Below are positions 6,782 through 16,175 of a stretch of DNA of 26,616 nt, one piece after another. Below the pieces are notes generated by a model. The model was not told the origin of the DNA and did no database searches. It saw nothing but the letters and a program-made list of their open reading frames with translations. Each line of letters begins with the position of its first letter. Position 1 is the stretch's first letter. Made by a program: the position numbers and the translations under genes. This DNA is from Muribaculaceae bacterium (GTDB taxonomy: Bacteria > Bacteroidota > Bacteroidia > Bacteroidales > Muribaculaceae): assembly GCA_009775195.1 (NCBI GenBank), contig VSPF01000014.1, positions 1 to 26,616 on the forward strand. The letters run 5' to 3'.

Positions 6782-9430
6782 ATGGTTTTTAATTTTCGGG
6801 CGTTAGCTGTAGCCTTGTGTGTGGGCACGGGGCTGGCCTTGTGTGCCGCGCCGCGCGGTGTTGTGGCCAGCGGAGTGCCTCTTTTTGACCAGGACAATGT
6901 GCCGGTAAATGCTCACGGCGGCTCGATAGTAAGAGACGGCGACAAGTATTATCTGTTCGGCGAATGGAAGTCTGATACCACCAATGCCTTTAGCGGTTTT
7001 TCGTGCTATTCGTCGCAGGATTTGACGAACTGGCATTTCGAGGGGCTTGCCCTCGCCCGTCAGGCCGACGGTGTGCTCGGCCCCGGCCGCGTGGGCGAAC
7101 GTGTCAAGGTGATGAAGTGCCCTGCCACGGGCGAGTATGTGATGTATATGCATGCCGACGATATGCGATATCGCGACCCTTATACCGCCTATGCCACGTC
7201 GGATAAGATTACGGGGCCTTATACAGTGCACGGGCCGTTGATGTATGCCGGCAAACCATTGAAGCACTGGGATATGGGCGTATTTCAGGATACCGATGGT
7301 TCGGGCTACGTGCTCATACACCACGGGCCGATATACCGCCTGACCGATGACTATCGTGCCGTGGCCGAGAAGGTGGCGCATGTAGAGGGCTGTGGTGAGT
7401 CGCCGGCGGTGTTCAAAAAGGATGGCTGCTACTACCACCTGTCGTCGAACCTTACCAGTTGGGAGCGCAACGACAATTACTACTATACCGCGCCGAGTAT
7501 GCGCGGCCCGTGGAAGCGTCAGGGACTTTTCTGCCCCGAGGGGTCGTTGACGTGGAACTCGCAGACGACCTATGTCTTCCCCCTGGTCGTCGACGGCGAC
7601 ACCATACCTATGTATATGGGCGACCGTTGGTCGTATCCTCGCCAGGCATCGGCGGCCACGTATGTGTGGCAGCCCATGAGTGTCGACGGCGACAAACTGA
7701 GGATACCCGAATACCACCAGTTCTGGGACGTGTCGACGGCTCGTCCCGTAGATATACTTGCAGGCACGCGCCGCGACCATCGCAATCTGCGCCAACCTGC
7801 AGGGCAGGCTGTGGGGCACGTGCTTTTCGACTCGGATAAGCCGGGCGACAAGCTCGTATATGACTATACCGGCTCGAAGGTGGCGATTGGCGGGCAGACC
7901 GGGCCTATGGGCGGTTATGCCAGGGTGGTTGTGACAAATCAGAAAGCCGATACCGTGTTTGCTACCACGGTCGATTTCTATTCACTCAAGCCTTCGCGCG
8001 ATATCCGCATCATCACGCCGGCAATGCCTGTTGCACGATATACGTTGACAGTCGAAGTCGCCGGCGACCACTCGCAGTGGAGCGACAAGAGGCGCGCAAA
8101 ATATGGCAGCGATGGAAACCGGATAGTCGTAGACGATGTCTATGTCTACGATATCGACGTCGCCGTGCCCTCGTTTCCCGACCGCGACTTCGTCATCAGC
8201 TCGTATGGCGCGGTAGAAGGCACTGATACCGGCAAGGCTGTCAAGGCAAATATGCGGGCCTTTGCCGCTGCCATTAAGGCATGTGGCGAGGCCGGGGGAG
8301 GCAGGGTTGTGGTGCCAGCCGGCCGCTGGCATACCGGCCCCATACACTTCCGCAGCAATGTCAACCTATACTTGTCCCAAGGAGCCGAGATAGTCTTTGC
8401 CGACGACCCCAAGCTATACCTACCTGCCGTGCCGACCTCGTGGGAGGGCATGGAGTGCTACAACTACTCGCCGCTCGTATATGCCTATGAGTGTGAGAAC
8501 GTGGCCATTACCGGCCCCGGACGGCTGGCCCCTAAGATGGACCTCTGGCGGACGTGGTTCAAGCGTCCGGCACCGCACATGGAGGCCCTTAAGAGCCTCT
8601 ACACTATGATGTCGGAAGGCGTGCCCATCGAGAAACGGCAGATGGCCAAGGGCGAGAACCACCTGCGGCCGCACCTGGTGCAGTTCAACCGCTGCAAGGG
8701 CGTATTTCTCGAAGATTTCAGCATACGTGAAAGCCCCTTTTGGACCATACACCTCTATATATGTGAGAATGTGACGGCACGGGGCCTGGACGTATATGCC
8801 CACGGCCATAACAACGACGGCATCGACCTGGAGATGACGCGCAATGTGCTGGTCGAAGACTGCAACTTCGACCAGGGCGACGACGGCGTAGTAATCAAGT
8901 CGGGCCGCAACCAGGACGCCTGGCGTATAGGTCGCCCCACCGAAAACGTTGTCGTGCGCAACTGCAACATCGCCAACGCCCACTGCCTGATGGGCATAGG
9001 CAGCGAGATTTCGGGCGGCATACGCAATATCTATATGCACCACTGCACGGTGCCCAAGTCGGTCTTCCGCCTATTTTTCGTAAAGACCAACCACCGTCGT
9101 GGGGCCTTTGTCAACGACGTGTATATGGAAGATGTAGAGGCAGACCATGCCGACACCGTTTTCGAAATCGACACCGACGTACTCTACCAGTGGCGCGACC
9201 TTGTGCCTACCTACGAGACACGACGCACCGTGATTGACGGCATATACCTGCGCCATGCCCGGCTCAATTCGGCCAAGATGATGTATCGCTTCGTCGGCGA
9301 TGCCGAAGAACCCATTCGCAACGTCGGCATGGCCGAAGTACATGTCGACAGCCTTTCTAACGAGGCGTCTGTTGCCGAAAATGTCGTCAATCTCGACATC
9401 GTCGGCACGACATGGGGGCGAATGAAATAA
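6782..9430 (+). CDS. Exported GH43-like/GH28 fusion glycoside hydrolase
   Basis: An 882-aa enzyme. After a signal peptide (about 1-23) comes a five-bladed propeller of GH43 type (about 35-330), with AHGGSIV (44-50), Asp164 in HWDMGVF and likely acid Glu206 in CGESPAVF. It lacks the usual base aspartate in the AHGG position, as in some GH43 subfamilies. A beta-sandwich (345-460) follows, then a GH28 right-handed helix (468-870) with HNNDGIDLE (676-684), QGDDGVVIKSG (698-708, Asp700/701), GIGSEISGG (738-746) and FVKTNHRRG. GH28 enzymes cleave galacturonan or rhamnogalacturonan backbones. The pairing suggests pectin side chain and backbone trimming in the periplasm. There is no SusC/SusD pair nearby. 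The start was set downstream of the promoter at 6743. Confidence 0.88.
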   Translation: MVFNFRALAVALCVGTGLALCAAPRGVVASGVPLFDQDNVPVNAHGGSIVRDGDKYYLFGEWKSDTTNAFSGFSCYSSQDLTNWHFEGLALARQADGVLGPGRVGERVKVMKCPATGEYVMYMHADDMRYRDPYTAYATSDKITGPYTVHGPLMYAGKPLKHWDMGVFQDTDGSGYVLIHHGPIYRLTDDYRAVAEKVAHVEGCGESPAVFKKDGCYYHLSSNLTSWERNDNYYYTAPSMRGPWKRQGLFCPEGSLTWNSQTTYVFPLVVDGDTIPMYMGDRWSYPRQASAATYVWQPMSVDGDKLRIPEYHQFWDVSTARPVDILAGTRRDHRNLRQPAGQAVGHVLFDSDKPGDKLVYDYTGSKVAIGGQTGPMGGYARVVVTNQKADTVFATTVDFYSLKPSRDIRIITPAMPVARYTLTVEVAGDHSQWSDKRRAKYGSDGNRIVVDDVYVYDIDVAVPSFPDRDFVISSYGAVEGTDTGKAVKANMRAFAAAIKACGEAGGGRVVVPAGRWHTGPIHFRSNVNLYLSQGAEIVFADDPKLYLPAVPTSWEGMECYNYSPLVYAYECENVAITGPGRLAPKMDLWRTWFKRPAPHMEALKSLYTMMSEGVPIEKRQMAKGENHLRPHLVQFNRCKGVFLEDFSIRESPFWTIHLYICENVTARGLDVYAHGHNNDGIDLEMTRNVLVEDCNFDQGDDGVVIKSGRNQDAWRIGRPTENVVVRNCNIANAHCLMGIGSEISGGIRNIYMHHCTVPKSVFRLFFVKTNHRRGAFVNDVYMEDVEADHADTVFEIDTDVLYQWRDLVPTYETRRTVIDGIYLRHARLNSAKMMYRFVGDAEEPIRNVGMAEVHVDSLSNEASVAENVVNLDIVGTTWGRMK

Positions 9431-9443
9431 TTTTTGTTAAAAC

Positions 9444-9475
9444 TTGTCTCCTTTGGCGTGGATTAACTATTTTTG
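9444..9475 (+). promoter_or_regulatory. Promoter for the PatB-aroA operon
   Basis: TATTTTTG (9468-9475) matches TAnnTTTG, with TTG (9444-9446) 21 nt upstream. It sits 25 nt ahead of ATG 9501, supporting that start over the frame open from 9444. Confidence 0.5.
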
Positions 9476-9500
9476 TAAAATTAAACTGATACCACCTGTT

Positions 9501-10694
9501 ATGACACAGTATAATTTCGACGATGTAATCAATCGCCAAGGAACCCTGGCGATGAAAATCGACGGCCTCGACCGCGTTTTCGGGCGTCACGACCTGACCC
9601 CTCTTTGGATTGCCGACCTTGATTTTGCCGTATGTCCGCAGATTACCGCGGCCCTTGCCCGACGACTGCAGCACCCGGTATTAGGCTATTCCGAGGCAAG
9701 CGACGGCTATTGGCAGTCGATTATCGACTGGCAGTTGCGCCGCCATGGTTTTGCCATCGCGCGCGACGAGCTGAGTTTCATCCCCGGTGTGGTCAAAGGC
9801 ATTGCCTTGGCCGTCAACTATTTCTCTAACCGTGGGGATGCCGTTGTCATACAGACGCCTGTCTACACGCCCTTCCGCACGGTTGTCGAGGGCAACGGGC
9901 GCCGGGTGGTCGAAAATCCCCTCGTACCGACCGACGAGGGCTACCGTATGGACTTCGACGGCCTTCGCCGCATAGTCGAGACCGAGAAGCCCAAGATGCT
10001 CATACTCTGCAACCCCCACAACCCCATCGGCCTGCAATGGGAGCGCGACACCATGGCAGAGTTGGCATCTGTCTGCCGCGCCGCCGGAGTGGTGGTGGTA
10101 AGCGACGAAATCCATGGCGACCTGATGCTGCATGGACGCAAGCACATACCCTTCCTGAGCTGTGGCGACGACGCGCGCGCCGTGGGCGTGATGCTCGGTG
10201 CCCCGTCGAAGACCTTCAATATCCCCGGCCTGGTAAGCTCGTGGATGGTGGTGAAGAACCCCGAGCTGCGCGAGCCGTACTACAAATGGCTCGAAGCCAA
10301 CGAGTTCAATGCTCCTGTGATGTTTTCGACCATCGGAGCCGAGGCAGCCTATAACAATGGCGAGGAATGGCTCGACCAGATGTTGCGCTACGTAGAGAGC
10401 AATCTCGACTTTGTTGCCGACTATGTCGCCAAATATATACCGGGCTTGCGCATAGTCCGCCCCCAGGCATCGTTCCTTGTGTGGCTCGACTTCCGCAAGC
10501 TGCATCTTTGCCAGCGCGAAATCATGGATTTGTTGCTCGACAAGGCCCACCTGGCCCTCAACGACGGGTCGATGTTCGGCCGTCAGGGCGAAGGCTTTGC
10601 GCGCCTCAACATTGGCACTCCGCGCAGTGTCCTTGCCCACGCCCTCGAGAGCCTTCGCGCAGCCGTATGCAGCGTGTGCCCTCAAAACGCATAG
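9501..10694 (+). CDS. PatB/MalY-family PLP-dependent C-S beta-lyase
   Basis: A 397-aa fold type I aminotransferase-like enzyme of the MalY/PatB group. These use pyridoxal phosphate to split the C-S bond of cystathionine or related cysteine conjugates. Visible features are PLWIADLDFAVCP near the N-terminus (typical of the group), NPHNPIG (171-177), SDEIHGDL (201-208, Asp202 pairing with the PLP ring nitrogen), and SKTFNIPGL with the Schiff-base Lys237. It is cytoplasmic with no signal peptide. The start was chosen at ATG 9501 because the frame open from 9444 overlaps the promoter. aroA begins 4 nt after its stop. An aminotransferase role cannot be excluded from sequence. Confidence 0.9.
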   Translation: MTQYNFDDVINRQGTLAMKIDGLDRVFGRHDLTPLWIADLDFAVCPQITAALARRLQHPVLGYSEASDGYWQSIIDWQLRRHGFAIARDELSFIPGVVKGIALAVNYFSNRGDAVVIQTPVYTPFRTVVEGNGRRVVENPLVPTDEGYRMDFDGLRRIVETEKPKMLILCNPHNPIGLQWERDTMAELASVCRAAGVVVVSDEIHGDLMLHGRKHIPFLSCGDDARAVGVMLGAPSKTFNIPGLVSSWMVVKNPELREPYYKWLEANEFNAPVMFSTIGAEAAYNNGEEWLDQMLRYVESNLDFVADYVAKYIPGLRIVRPQASFLVWLDFRKLHLCQREIMDLLLDKAHLALNDGSMFGRQGEGFARLNIGTPRSVLAHALESLRAAVCSVCPQNA

Positions 10695-10698
10695 AATA

Positions 10699-11964
10699 AT
10701 GGATTATCGCATTTTCCCTCCTGAAGAAATACTCGAGGCTGCCGTCGCCCTGCCGCAGAGCAAGAGTATGGCCATGCGTGCCATAGCCCTGCAGTGGCTA
10801 ATCGACGGCACCGTGCCCGAGGCTTTGCTGCCGCTTTGTGCCGATACGGCTGTCTTCGGCAAAAACCTTGCGGAATATTCAAATGGCATTTTTACCGAGT
10901 TCGACTGTGCCGCCTCGGGCGCGGCATTGAGGTTTATGATAGCCCTCATGGCTGCCAGGCCGGGAGCCGGCTGTGCCATCGGCGGCGACGCACGGCTCAA
11001 CAAACGCCCCATAAAGCCGCTTGTCGACGCCCTGCGCTCGATGGGCGCGGAGATAGAATATCTCGGTACCGAAGGCTTCGCTCCTGTCAAAATATACGGG
11101 TGCCGGTTGAAAGGCGGAAGTGTAGAAGTCGATGCCTCGGTAAGTTCGCAGCTAATCTCGGCCTTGATGCTGATAGCCCCCGGTCTTGACGGGGGGCTTG
11201 AAATCAAGCTCAACGGCACAGTACAGTCGGCCCCATATATCAAGATGACTGCCGGCATGATGAACGCCTGCGGCGCCGATGTGGAAATCGAGCGCGACAA
11301 GGTAGTCGTCGCCGCCCGGCCATATACCCGTGTGGCATGTGAAATCGAGAAAGACTGGAGTGCGGCCTCCTATTGGTACGAAATCGCCGCCCTCACCGCC
11401 GGATGGGTCACACTGCCCGGTCTCGAGGATAAATCGCTACAGGGCGACCGGGGCATAGTGCCGCTGTTCGAACGCCTGGGCGTAATCACGGAGTTTACCG
11501 ACGAGGGAGCCGAATTATCGGCCACCCCCGACCTGTACAACGGACTCGAGGCCGACCTTACCGACATGCCCGACGCTGTTCCGGCCCTCGCAGTCACTGC
11601 AGCCATGGCCGGCATACCCTTCCGCCTGTCGGGAGTCGGCGCGCTCCACGACAAGGAGTGCGACCGCATCGAGGCGCTGTCGCAGGCTCTGCTCAAACTC
11701 GGCATCGTAACCGAGACCGAGCAATACGGCACAGTCTTTGTCTGGGATGGCCGTCGCGTGCCGATTACCGAACTGCCCGTCTTCGATACCTATGGCGACC
11801 ACCGCATGGCCATGGCCCTTGCTCCGGTATCGGTGTTTGTGCCCGGTATAACAGTGCGCGACGCACAGGTTGTTGAAAAATCGTATCCCGGCTTCTGGGA
11901 CGACTTGCGCCACGCCGGCTTTGTCGTGCGCGACCCTGCCGGGGAGATGGAGGAGAAAGCATGA
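10699..11964 (+). CDS. aroA: 3-phosphoshikimate 1-carboxyvinyltransferase (EPSP synthase)
   Basis: A 421-aa enzyme joining shikimate-3-phosphate and phosphoenolpyruvate in the chorismate pathway, in the cytoplasm. Motifs in order are LPQSKSMAMRAIAL (Lys, Ser and Arg of the substrate site), ASGAALRFMIAL (counterpart of NAGTAMRPL), RLNKRPIKPLVDALRSMGA, SSQLISALMLIAP, DMPDAVPALAVTAA with the catalytic Asp, HDKECDRIEAL, DTYGDHRMAMAL and VVEKSYPGFWDDL. Key charged residues are kept, but the second motif is divergent. ATG 10699 lies 4 nt after the C-S lyase stop; a longer frame upstream runs through the lyase gene and is not credible. It overlaps the next gene by ATGA. Confidence 0.93.
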   Translation: MDYRIFPPEEILEAAVALPQSKSMAMRAIALQWLIDGTVPEALLPLCADTAVFGKNLAEYSNGIFTEFDCAASGAALRFMIALMAARPGAGCAIGGDARLNKRPIKPLVDALRSMGAEIEYLGTEGFAPVKIYGCRLKGGSVEVDASVSSQLISALMLIAPGLDGGLEIKLNGTVQSAPYIKMTAGMMNACGADVEIERDKVVVAARPYTRVACEIEKDWSAASYWYEIAALTAGWVTLPGLEDKSLQGDRGIVPLFERLGVITEFTDEGAELSATPDLYNGLEADLTDMPDAVPALAVTAAMAGIPFRLSGVGALHDKECDRIEALSQALLKLGIVTETEQYGTVFVWDGRRVPITELPVFDTYGDHRMAMALAPVSVFVPGITVRDAQVVEKSYPGFWDDLRHAGFVVRDPAGEMEEKA

Positions 11965-12392
11965 CCGTTGCGTTGCTCCTGCTCGGCCTTCTTGTCGGTG
12001 CCGGCTTGCTATTGTGGCTCCACGACAGGTTTACGCGCAAAGGCGAGAGTACCTCACAGGCTGCCGACGAGTCCGAACCGGACACCGACAACGAGTGTTG
12101 CGGCATGCACATCACATGCGAACGCGACTCGCTGCTTGCCTCGGTGTCGGCTGATATAGAGTATTATGACGACGAAGAGCTCGATGCCTACCGCGACCGC
12201 GACCCCGAGACATACGGCGAGGCCGAAATCGAACAATTCCGCGACGTGCTGCTGACCATGCGCCCCGACGACATTGCCGGGTGGGCCCGCAGCCTGCAAC
12301 TGCGCCACGTGCCGCTGCCGTCCGAGGTGCGCGACGAACTGATAATGATTGTGGCCGAAGCGCGCCGCCAACACACTGCTCACGATGTTTAG
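11961..12392 (+). CDS. Conserved Bacteroidales membrane-anchored protein, 143 aa
   Basis: A small protein with an N-terminal membrane helix (2-20), an acidic linker, a Cys/His cluster CCGMHxxC (46-53), and a helical acidic domain (EYYDDEELDAYR, EEIEQFRDVLLTM, GWARSLQLRHVPLPSEVRDEL). From memory, similar uncharacterised proteins occur in Bacteroidales next to aroA-like genes. The function is not known. The Cys/His cluster could bind a metal or iron-sulfur centre (inference), which would fit the metal-type permease encoded next. It overlaps aroA by 4 nt and the permease gene by 8 nt, so the three are translated from one message. Confidence 0.8.
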   Translation: MTVALLLLGLLVGAGLLLWLHDRFTRKGESTSQAADESEPDTDNECCGMHITCERDSLLASVSADIEYYDDEELDAYRDRDPETYGEAEIEQFRDVLLTMRPDDIAGWARSLQLRHVPLPSEVRDELIMIVAEARRQHTAHDV

Positions 12393-13215
12393 ATTTCTTG
12401 ACTACAGCTTTTTCTGCAATGCCCTTATCGGGGTGATACTCATCAGTATCTGCTCGGCCGTCATCGGCACCTATATCATCACGCGCCGCATGGCCGCTAT
12501 TAGTGGCGGTGTGACACATGCCTGTTTCGGCGGTCTCGGCCTGGGCTATTTCCTCGGAGTCAGCCCTGTGCTCATGGCCGGAGTCTTTGCGGTCGGCTCG
12601 TCGGTCGGCGTGGAGTTGCTGGCGCGTCGCATGAGTCTGCGCGAGGACTCGGCAATAGCCGTTGTCTGGGCGCTGGGTATGGCCTTGGGCGTATTGTTTG
12701 TGTTCCTCACGCCCGTATATGTGCCCGAGCTCAATGCATTCCTCTTCGGCAACATACTCACAGTGTCGGTTCCCGACCTCAGGGCCATAGCCATATTCGC
12801 CGTCATACTCGGGGTTTTTTTCATCTGGCAATACCGCAACATAGTGGCAGTTGCCTTTGACCGCGACTTTGCCACCGTGGCCGGTCTGCCGGTCAGGTTC
12901 GTGTCATATTCTATGACCGTGCTTGTGGCGGTGTGCATAGTGCTGACTATCAGGCTTGCGGGCATAATGATGCTCATGTCGATGCTGTCACTGCCTATTA
13001 TTACTGCCGAGGTCTTCTGGCGGCGTTACCAGCCTGTTATGACCGGGGCTGTGGCATTTTCGCTTGTCGCGTCGGTCGGTGGCCTGTTTGTGTCGACCGT
13101 GGTCGACGTGCCGTGTTCGGCTCTAATAGTGTTGATAATGGTGGCCCTGTTCGTGGGGGCTAAGATTATCGCGTTTCTCAACTCTAAATATACACGTATC
13201 AGAAAAAAGATATGA
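12385..13215 (+). CDS. Metal ABC transporter permease, ZnuB/MntB-like
   Basis: A 276-aa polytopic inner-membrane protein of the ABC-3 family that moves Zn, Mn or Fe. About eight hydrophobic helices are visible. The family signature region runs from IGTYIITRRMAAISGGVTHA early on to AGLPVRFVSYSMTV and IRLAGIMMLMSMLSLP in the second half. The start at ATG 12385 (MFRFLDYSFF) overlaps the preceding gene by 8 nt; the frame open from 12349 adds 12 residues inside that gene. No ATPase or substrate-binding protein gene lies beside it, so partners must be encoded elsewhere. The TPR gene follows with ATGA overlap. Which metal it carries cannot be told. Confidence 0.88.
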   Translation: MFRFLDYSFFCNALIGVILISICSAVIGTYIITRRMAAISGGVTHACFGGLGLGYFLGVSPVLMAGVFAVGSSVGVELLARRMSLREDSAIAVVWALGMALGVLFVFLTPVYVPELNAFLFGNILTVSVPDLRAIAIFAVILGVFFIWQYRNIVAVAFDRDFATVAGLPVRFVSYSMTVLVAVCIVLTIRLAGIMMLMSMLSLPIITAEVFWRRYQPVMTGAVAFSLVASVGGLFVSTVVDVPCSALIVLIMVALFVGAKIIAFLNSKYTRIRKKI

Positions 13216-16175
13216 AACCATATATATTGATGCTTGCCGCGCTCGGTCTCGGTGCGCATGCCCAGGTAACACAGCCCGGGGCTGCCGGTGACTATTGCCG
13301 GGCCCTGATGCTCGACAATGTCGCCAATTACCAGGCCGCCGTCGACCAGCTTGTCGACAGCTACGGCATGTCGGATAGCGACATGCTTCGTGCCCGCCTC
13401 CTCGAGGCCCGGGCCATGTACTCGTCGGGCGATTATGCCGGAGCCTCTACGATATATCATGCCATACTCGCCGCCGCCCCGGCCTCTGCCGAGGTGCTTG
13501 TGGCAAAAGCCGGGTTGGCCGACTGCCTGTATGCCCGTGGGCAATATGCCGAGGCTCTCGAGGCATATCGGGCCGTAGGTGCTGAGCGACTTGCCCCTGC
13601 CGATGCCGCGCGATTGAACTACAACTGCGGCATCTGTGCATACGAAACAGGCAATGCCGATGAGGCAGCCAAATATTTTGCCGAGGCGGCATCTGAAAGC
13701 GTCACCCGCTCGGCCGCAAACTACTATCTCGGCGTTTTGGCTTTTGAAAAAGGCGACTATGCCAAGGCCCGCAACTATTTCGGCCTGACCAACCGCTCAG
13801 TCGAACCCGGCAGCCGCGCCCCCTTCTACCTTGCCCGTATAGACTTTGTGCAGGGGCAGTGGGCCAAGGCCCTGTCGCAGGCGCGCCAGGTGCTTCGCGC
13901 CTGTCCGTCCGAACAACGCCCCGAGATGATGCGCGTGGCCGGAGAGTCACTGGTGCGTCTCGGCCAGCAGTCGGACGGCATAGAGATGCTGCGCAAATAT
14001 ATTGCCGAATGTAAGACTCCCGAGAAGTCGGCCCTCTACCTTGTCGGCGTGGCCGATTTCGAAGGCGCGGACTACGATGCCGCCGTAGAACACCTGCGAC
14101 CCGTCACCGACAGCCCCGACGCCAAGCTGGCGCAGTCGGCATACCTCTTTATCGGCCAGGCCCTGATGCACAATGGCGACCATGATGCCGCACTGATGTC
14201 GTTCGACAAGGCCACGGCAATCAAGGGCGGCGACCCTGCGGTCGAAGAGGCGGCGTTCTATAATTATGCCGTCGCCAAATTCGAGGGCGCGGCAATACCG
14301 TTTAAGTCATCGGCCGAGACTTTCGAAGAATTCCTGCGCCGCTACCCTTCGGGGCAGTATAGCGAGCGTGTTGCCGAGTACCTTGCAGGGGGCTATCTTG
14401 CCGACAAGGACTATGCCCTTGCCGTGGAGCGGATAGACAATGTAACCCGTCCTTCCGACAACTTGCTCAAAACCAAGATGCAGGCTCTCTATGCCCTGGC
14501 ATGGACAGACTGGCAGGCCGGCGATTACGCCGCCGCCATGACCAACCTCGACAAGGCGTCGCAATACTCGCGCCTCGATAGCTCGACAGCCGCCGAGGTA
14601 GACTTGCTCAAGGCATATATCTATTCCCGAAAGGGAAATGACAAAGAGGCGGCGCGTCTCTTCCGCCAGTATCTCGACAAGGCCCCGCGTCGTGCGGCCA
14701 ATCGCAGCGAGGCTTCTTACGGCCTGGGCTACGCGCTCTACCATCAAAAAGAAATCAGCGGTGCCAAACGGGCCTTTACCGACGCGCTGCCCGGTCTCGA
14801 AGGGAAGGCCAAGGCTGATGCCTACAACCGCCTCGGCGACCTGTCGCAGGCCGGCGGCGACTTTGCCGCAGCTTCGTCGTACTACGAAAAGTCGCAGCAG
14901 TGCATGGGCGGTGCTTCAGACTATGCCGCTTTGCAGATGGCCAAAATGCGTGGCTACCAGCGTGATTATGAGGGCAAACTTGCCGCCCTCGATGCCTTTA
15001 TGCGCGATTACCCCTCGTCGGCACTCGTGCCGGACGCCCTGCTCGAGACCACGCAGGCGCAAATCAGCATGGGCCGCAATGCCGATGCCGTGGCTACCTA
15101 CCGCCGTCTTATTGCCGACTACCCCTCGACTTCGCAGGGCCGGCGCGGCTACCTCGAGATGGCTATGACACTGCTCGACATGAACAGGCGCGATGATGCA
15201 GTGGAGGCATACCGCAGCGTCATCTCGCTATATCCGAGCTCGGAAGAGGCCGCACAGGCAGCAACTTTGTTGAAAAACCTCTATGCCGACGAAGGTCGTG
15301 CGGCAGACTATATCGACTTTATCAACTCGGTCGACAATGCCCCAAAGATTGATGCTGCCGAGGCTGAGACGCTCAGCTATACATCTGCTGTAAATGCCTA
15401 CCGCACCAATCACAGCACGGCGCAGGTAGAGGCATTTGTCGATAAATACCCGTCGTCGCGGCATCGTGCCGAACTTCTCGGCATATTGCTCGAGGCTGCC
15501 GCCGACAAGGGCGACACCGCCAGGGCCCAGTCGCTCGCCGACGAAATAATATCATCGTATCCCGACAGCCGCGTAGCCGAGGGTGCCCTTACCGTCAAGG
15601 CCGACAGGCTCTATGGCGACGGAGCCATCCCCGAGGCCCTCGAGCTCTATCAGCAGCTCAAAGACAAGGCGTCCGACCAGTCGACGGCTACCAAGGCCCG
15701 TCTCGGCGTGATGCGTGCCGCCCGCGACATGGGCGATAACAAACTCGCCGCAGCCGAGGCCGACGCGCTTCTCGCCGGCGGTGGAGCCGGTGACTATAGC
15801 GTTGCCGAGGCGCAGTTTACAAAGGCTTGCGCCCTCGAGGCCGACGGCAAGGTAGCCGAAGCCATAGCCCTGTGGCAGGCCGGTGCCTCCGAACCCTCAG
15901 AACTCTACGGTGCCAAGAGTGCCTATAGGGCAGCCGAGGCATTGTTTGAGAGCGGCAAGCGCAAGCAAGCCCTCGAAGCTGCAAAGAAGTTTGTAAAGTC
16001 AGGCTCGAAGCAGCGCTACTGGGTGGCTCGTGGTTTTATACTGCTCAGCGATATCTACAAGGCCCAGGGTAACAAATACGAGGCCCGGCAGTATCTCGAA
16101 GCCCTCCGCGACAATTATCCCGGCGACGAGACCGATATTAAAATGATGATAGAAACACGTTTATCAGAGAAATAA
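13212..16175 (+). CDS. Large exported tetratricopeptide repeat protein
   Basis: A 987-aa protein with a signal peptide (about 1-17, ending AHAQ) followed almost entirely by helical TPR-like repeats. Units such as YAEALEAYRAVGAERLAPADAA, AAKYFAEAA, AVERIDN, DYAAAMTNLDKASQ and DAVATYRRLIADYPSTSQGR recur to the C-terminus, where KYEARQYLEALRDNYPGDE ends the array. The DYPS-type turns resemble the Tol-Pal/YbgF and BamD-like TPR families of the envelope. It probably acts as a periplasmic or outer-membrane-attached scaffold. Coupling to the downstream barrel by TAATG suggests they work together (inference). Composition is Ala-rich and GC-rich like the neighbours. Confidence 0.88.
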   Translation: MKPYILMLAALGLGAHAQVTQPGAAGDYCRALMLDNVANYQAAVDQLVDSYGMSDSDMLRARLLEARAMYSSGDYAGASTIYHAILAAAPASAEVLVAKAGLADCLYARGQYAEALEAYRAVGAERLAPADAARLNYNCGICAYETGNADEAAKYFAEAASESVTRSAANYYLGVLAFEKGDYAKARNYFGLTNRSVEPGSRAPFYLARIDFVQGQWAKALSQARQVLRACPSEQRPEMMRVAGESLVRLGQQSDGIEMLRKYIAECKTPEKSALYLVGVADFEGADYDAAVEHLRPVTDSPDAKLAQSAYLFIGQALMHNGDHDAALMSFDKATAIKGGDPAVEEAAFYNYAVAKFEGAAIPFKSSAETFEEFLRRYPSGQYSERVAEYLAGGYLADKDYALAVERIDNVTRPSDNLLKTKMQALYALAWTDWQAGDYAAAMTNLDKASQYSRLDSSTAAEVDLLKAYIYSRKGNDKEAARLFRQYLDKAPRRAANRSEASYGLGYALYHQKEISGAKRAFTDALPGLEGKAKADAYNRLGDLSQAGGDFAAASSYYEKSQQCMGGASDYAALQMAKMRGYQRDYEGKLAALDAFMRDYPSSALVPDALLETTQAQISMGRNADAVATYRRLIADYPSTSQGRRGYLEMAMTLLDMNRRDDAVEAYRSVISLYPSSEEAAQAATLLKNLYADEGRAADYIDFINSVDNAPKIDAAEAETLSYTSAVNAYRTNHSTAQVEAFVDKYPSSRHRAELLGILLEAAADKGDTARAQSLADEIISSYPDSRVAEGALTVKADRLYGDGAIPEALELYQQLKDKASDQSTATKARLGVMRAARDMGDNKLAAAEADALLAGGGAGDYSVAEAQFTKACALEADGKVAEAIALWQAGASEPSELYGAKSAYRAAEALFESGKRKQALEAAKKFVKSGSKQRYWVARGFILLSDIYKAQGNKYEARQYLEALRDNYPGDETDIKMMIETRLSEK

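Noticed and set aside
6803..7819. Long open frame on the minus strand (338 codons) under the GH43/GH28 gene
   Set aside because: It mirrors a GC-rich gene with clear domains; its product is His/Arg-rich with no recognisable motif or promoter.
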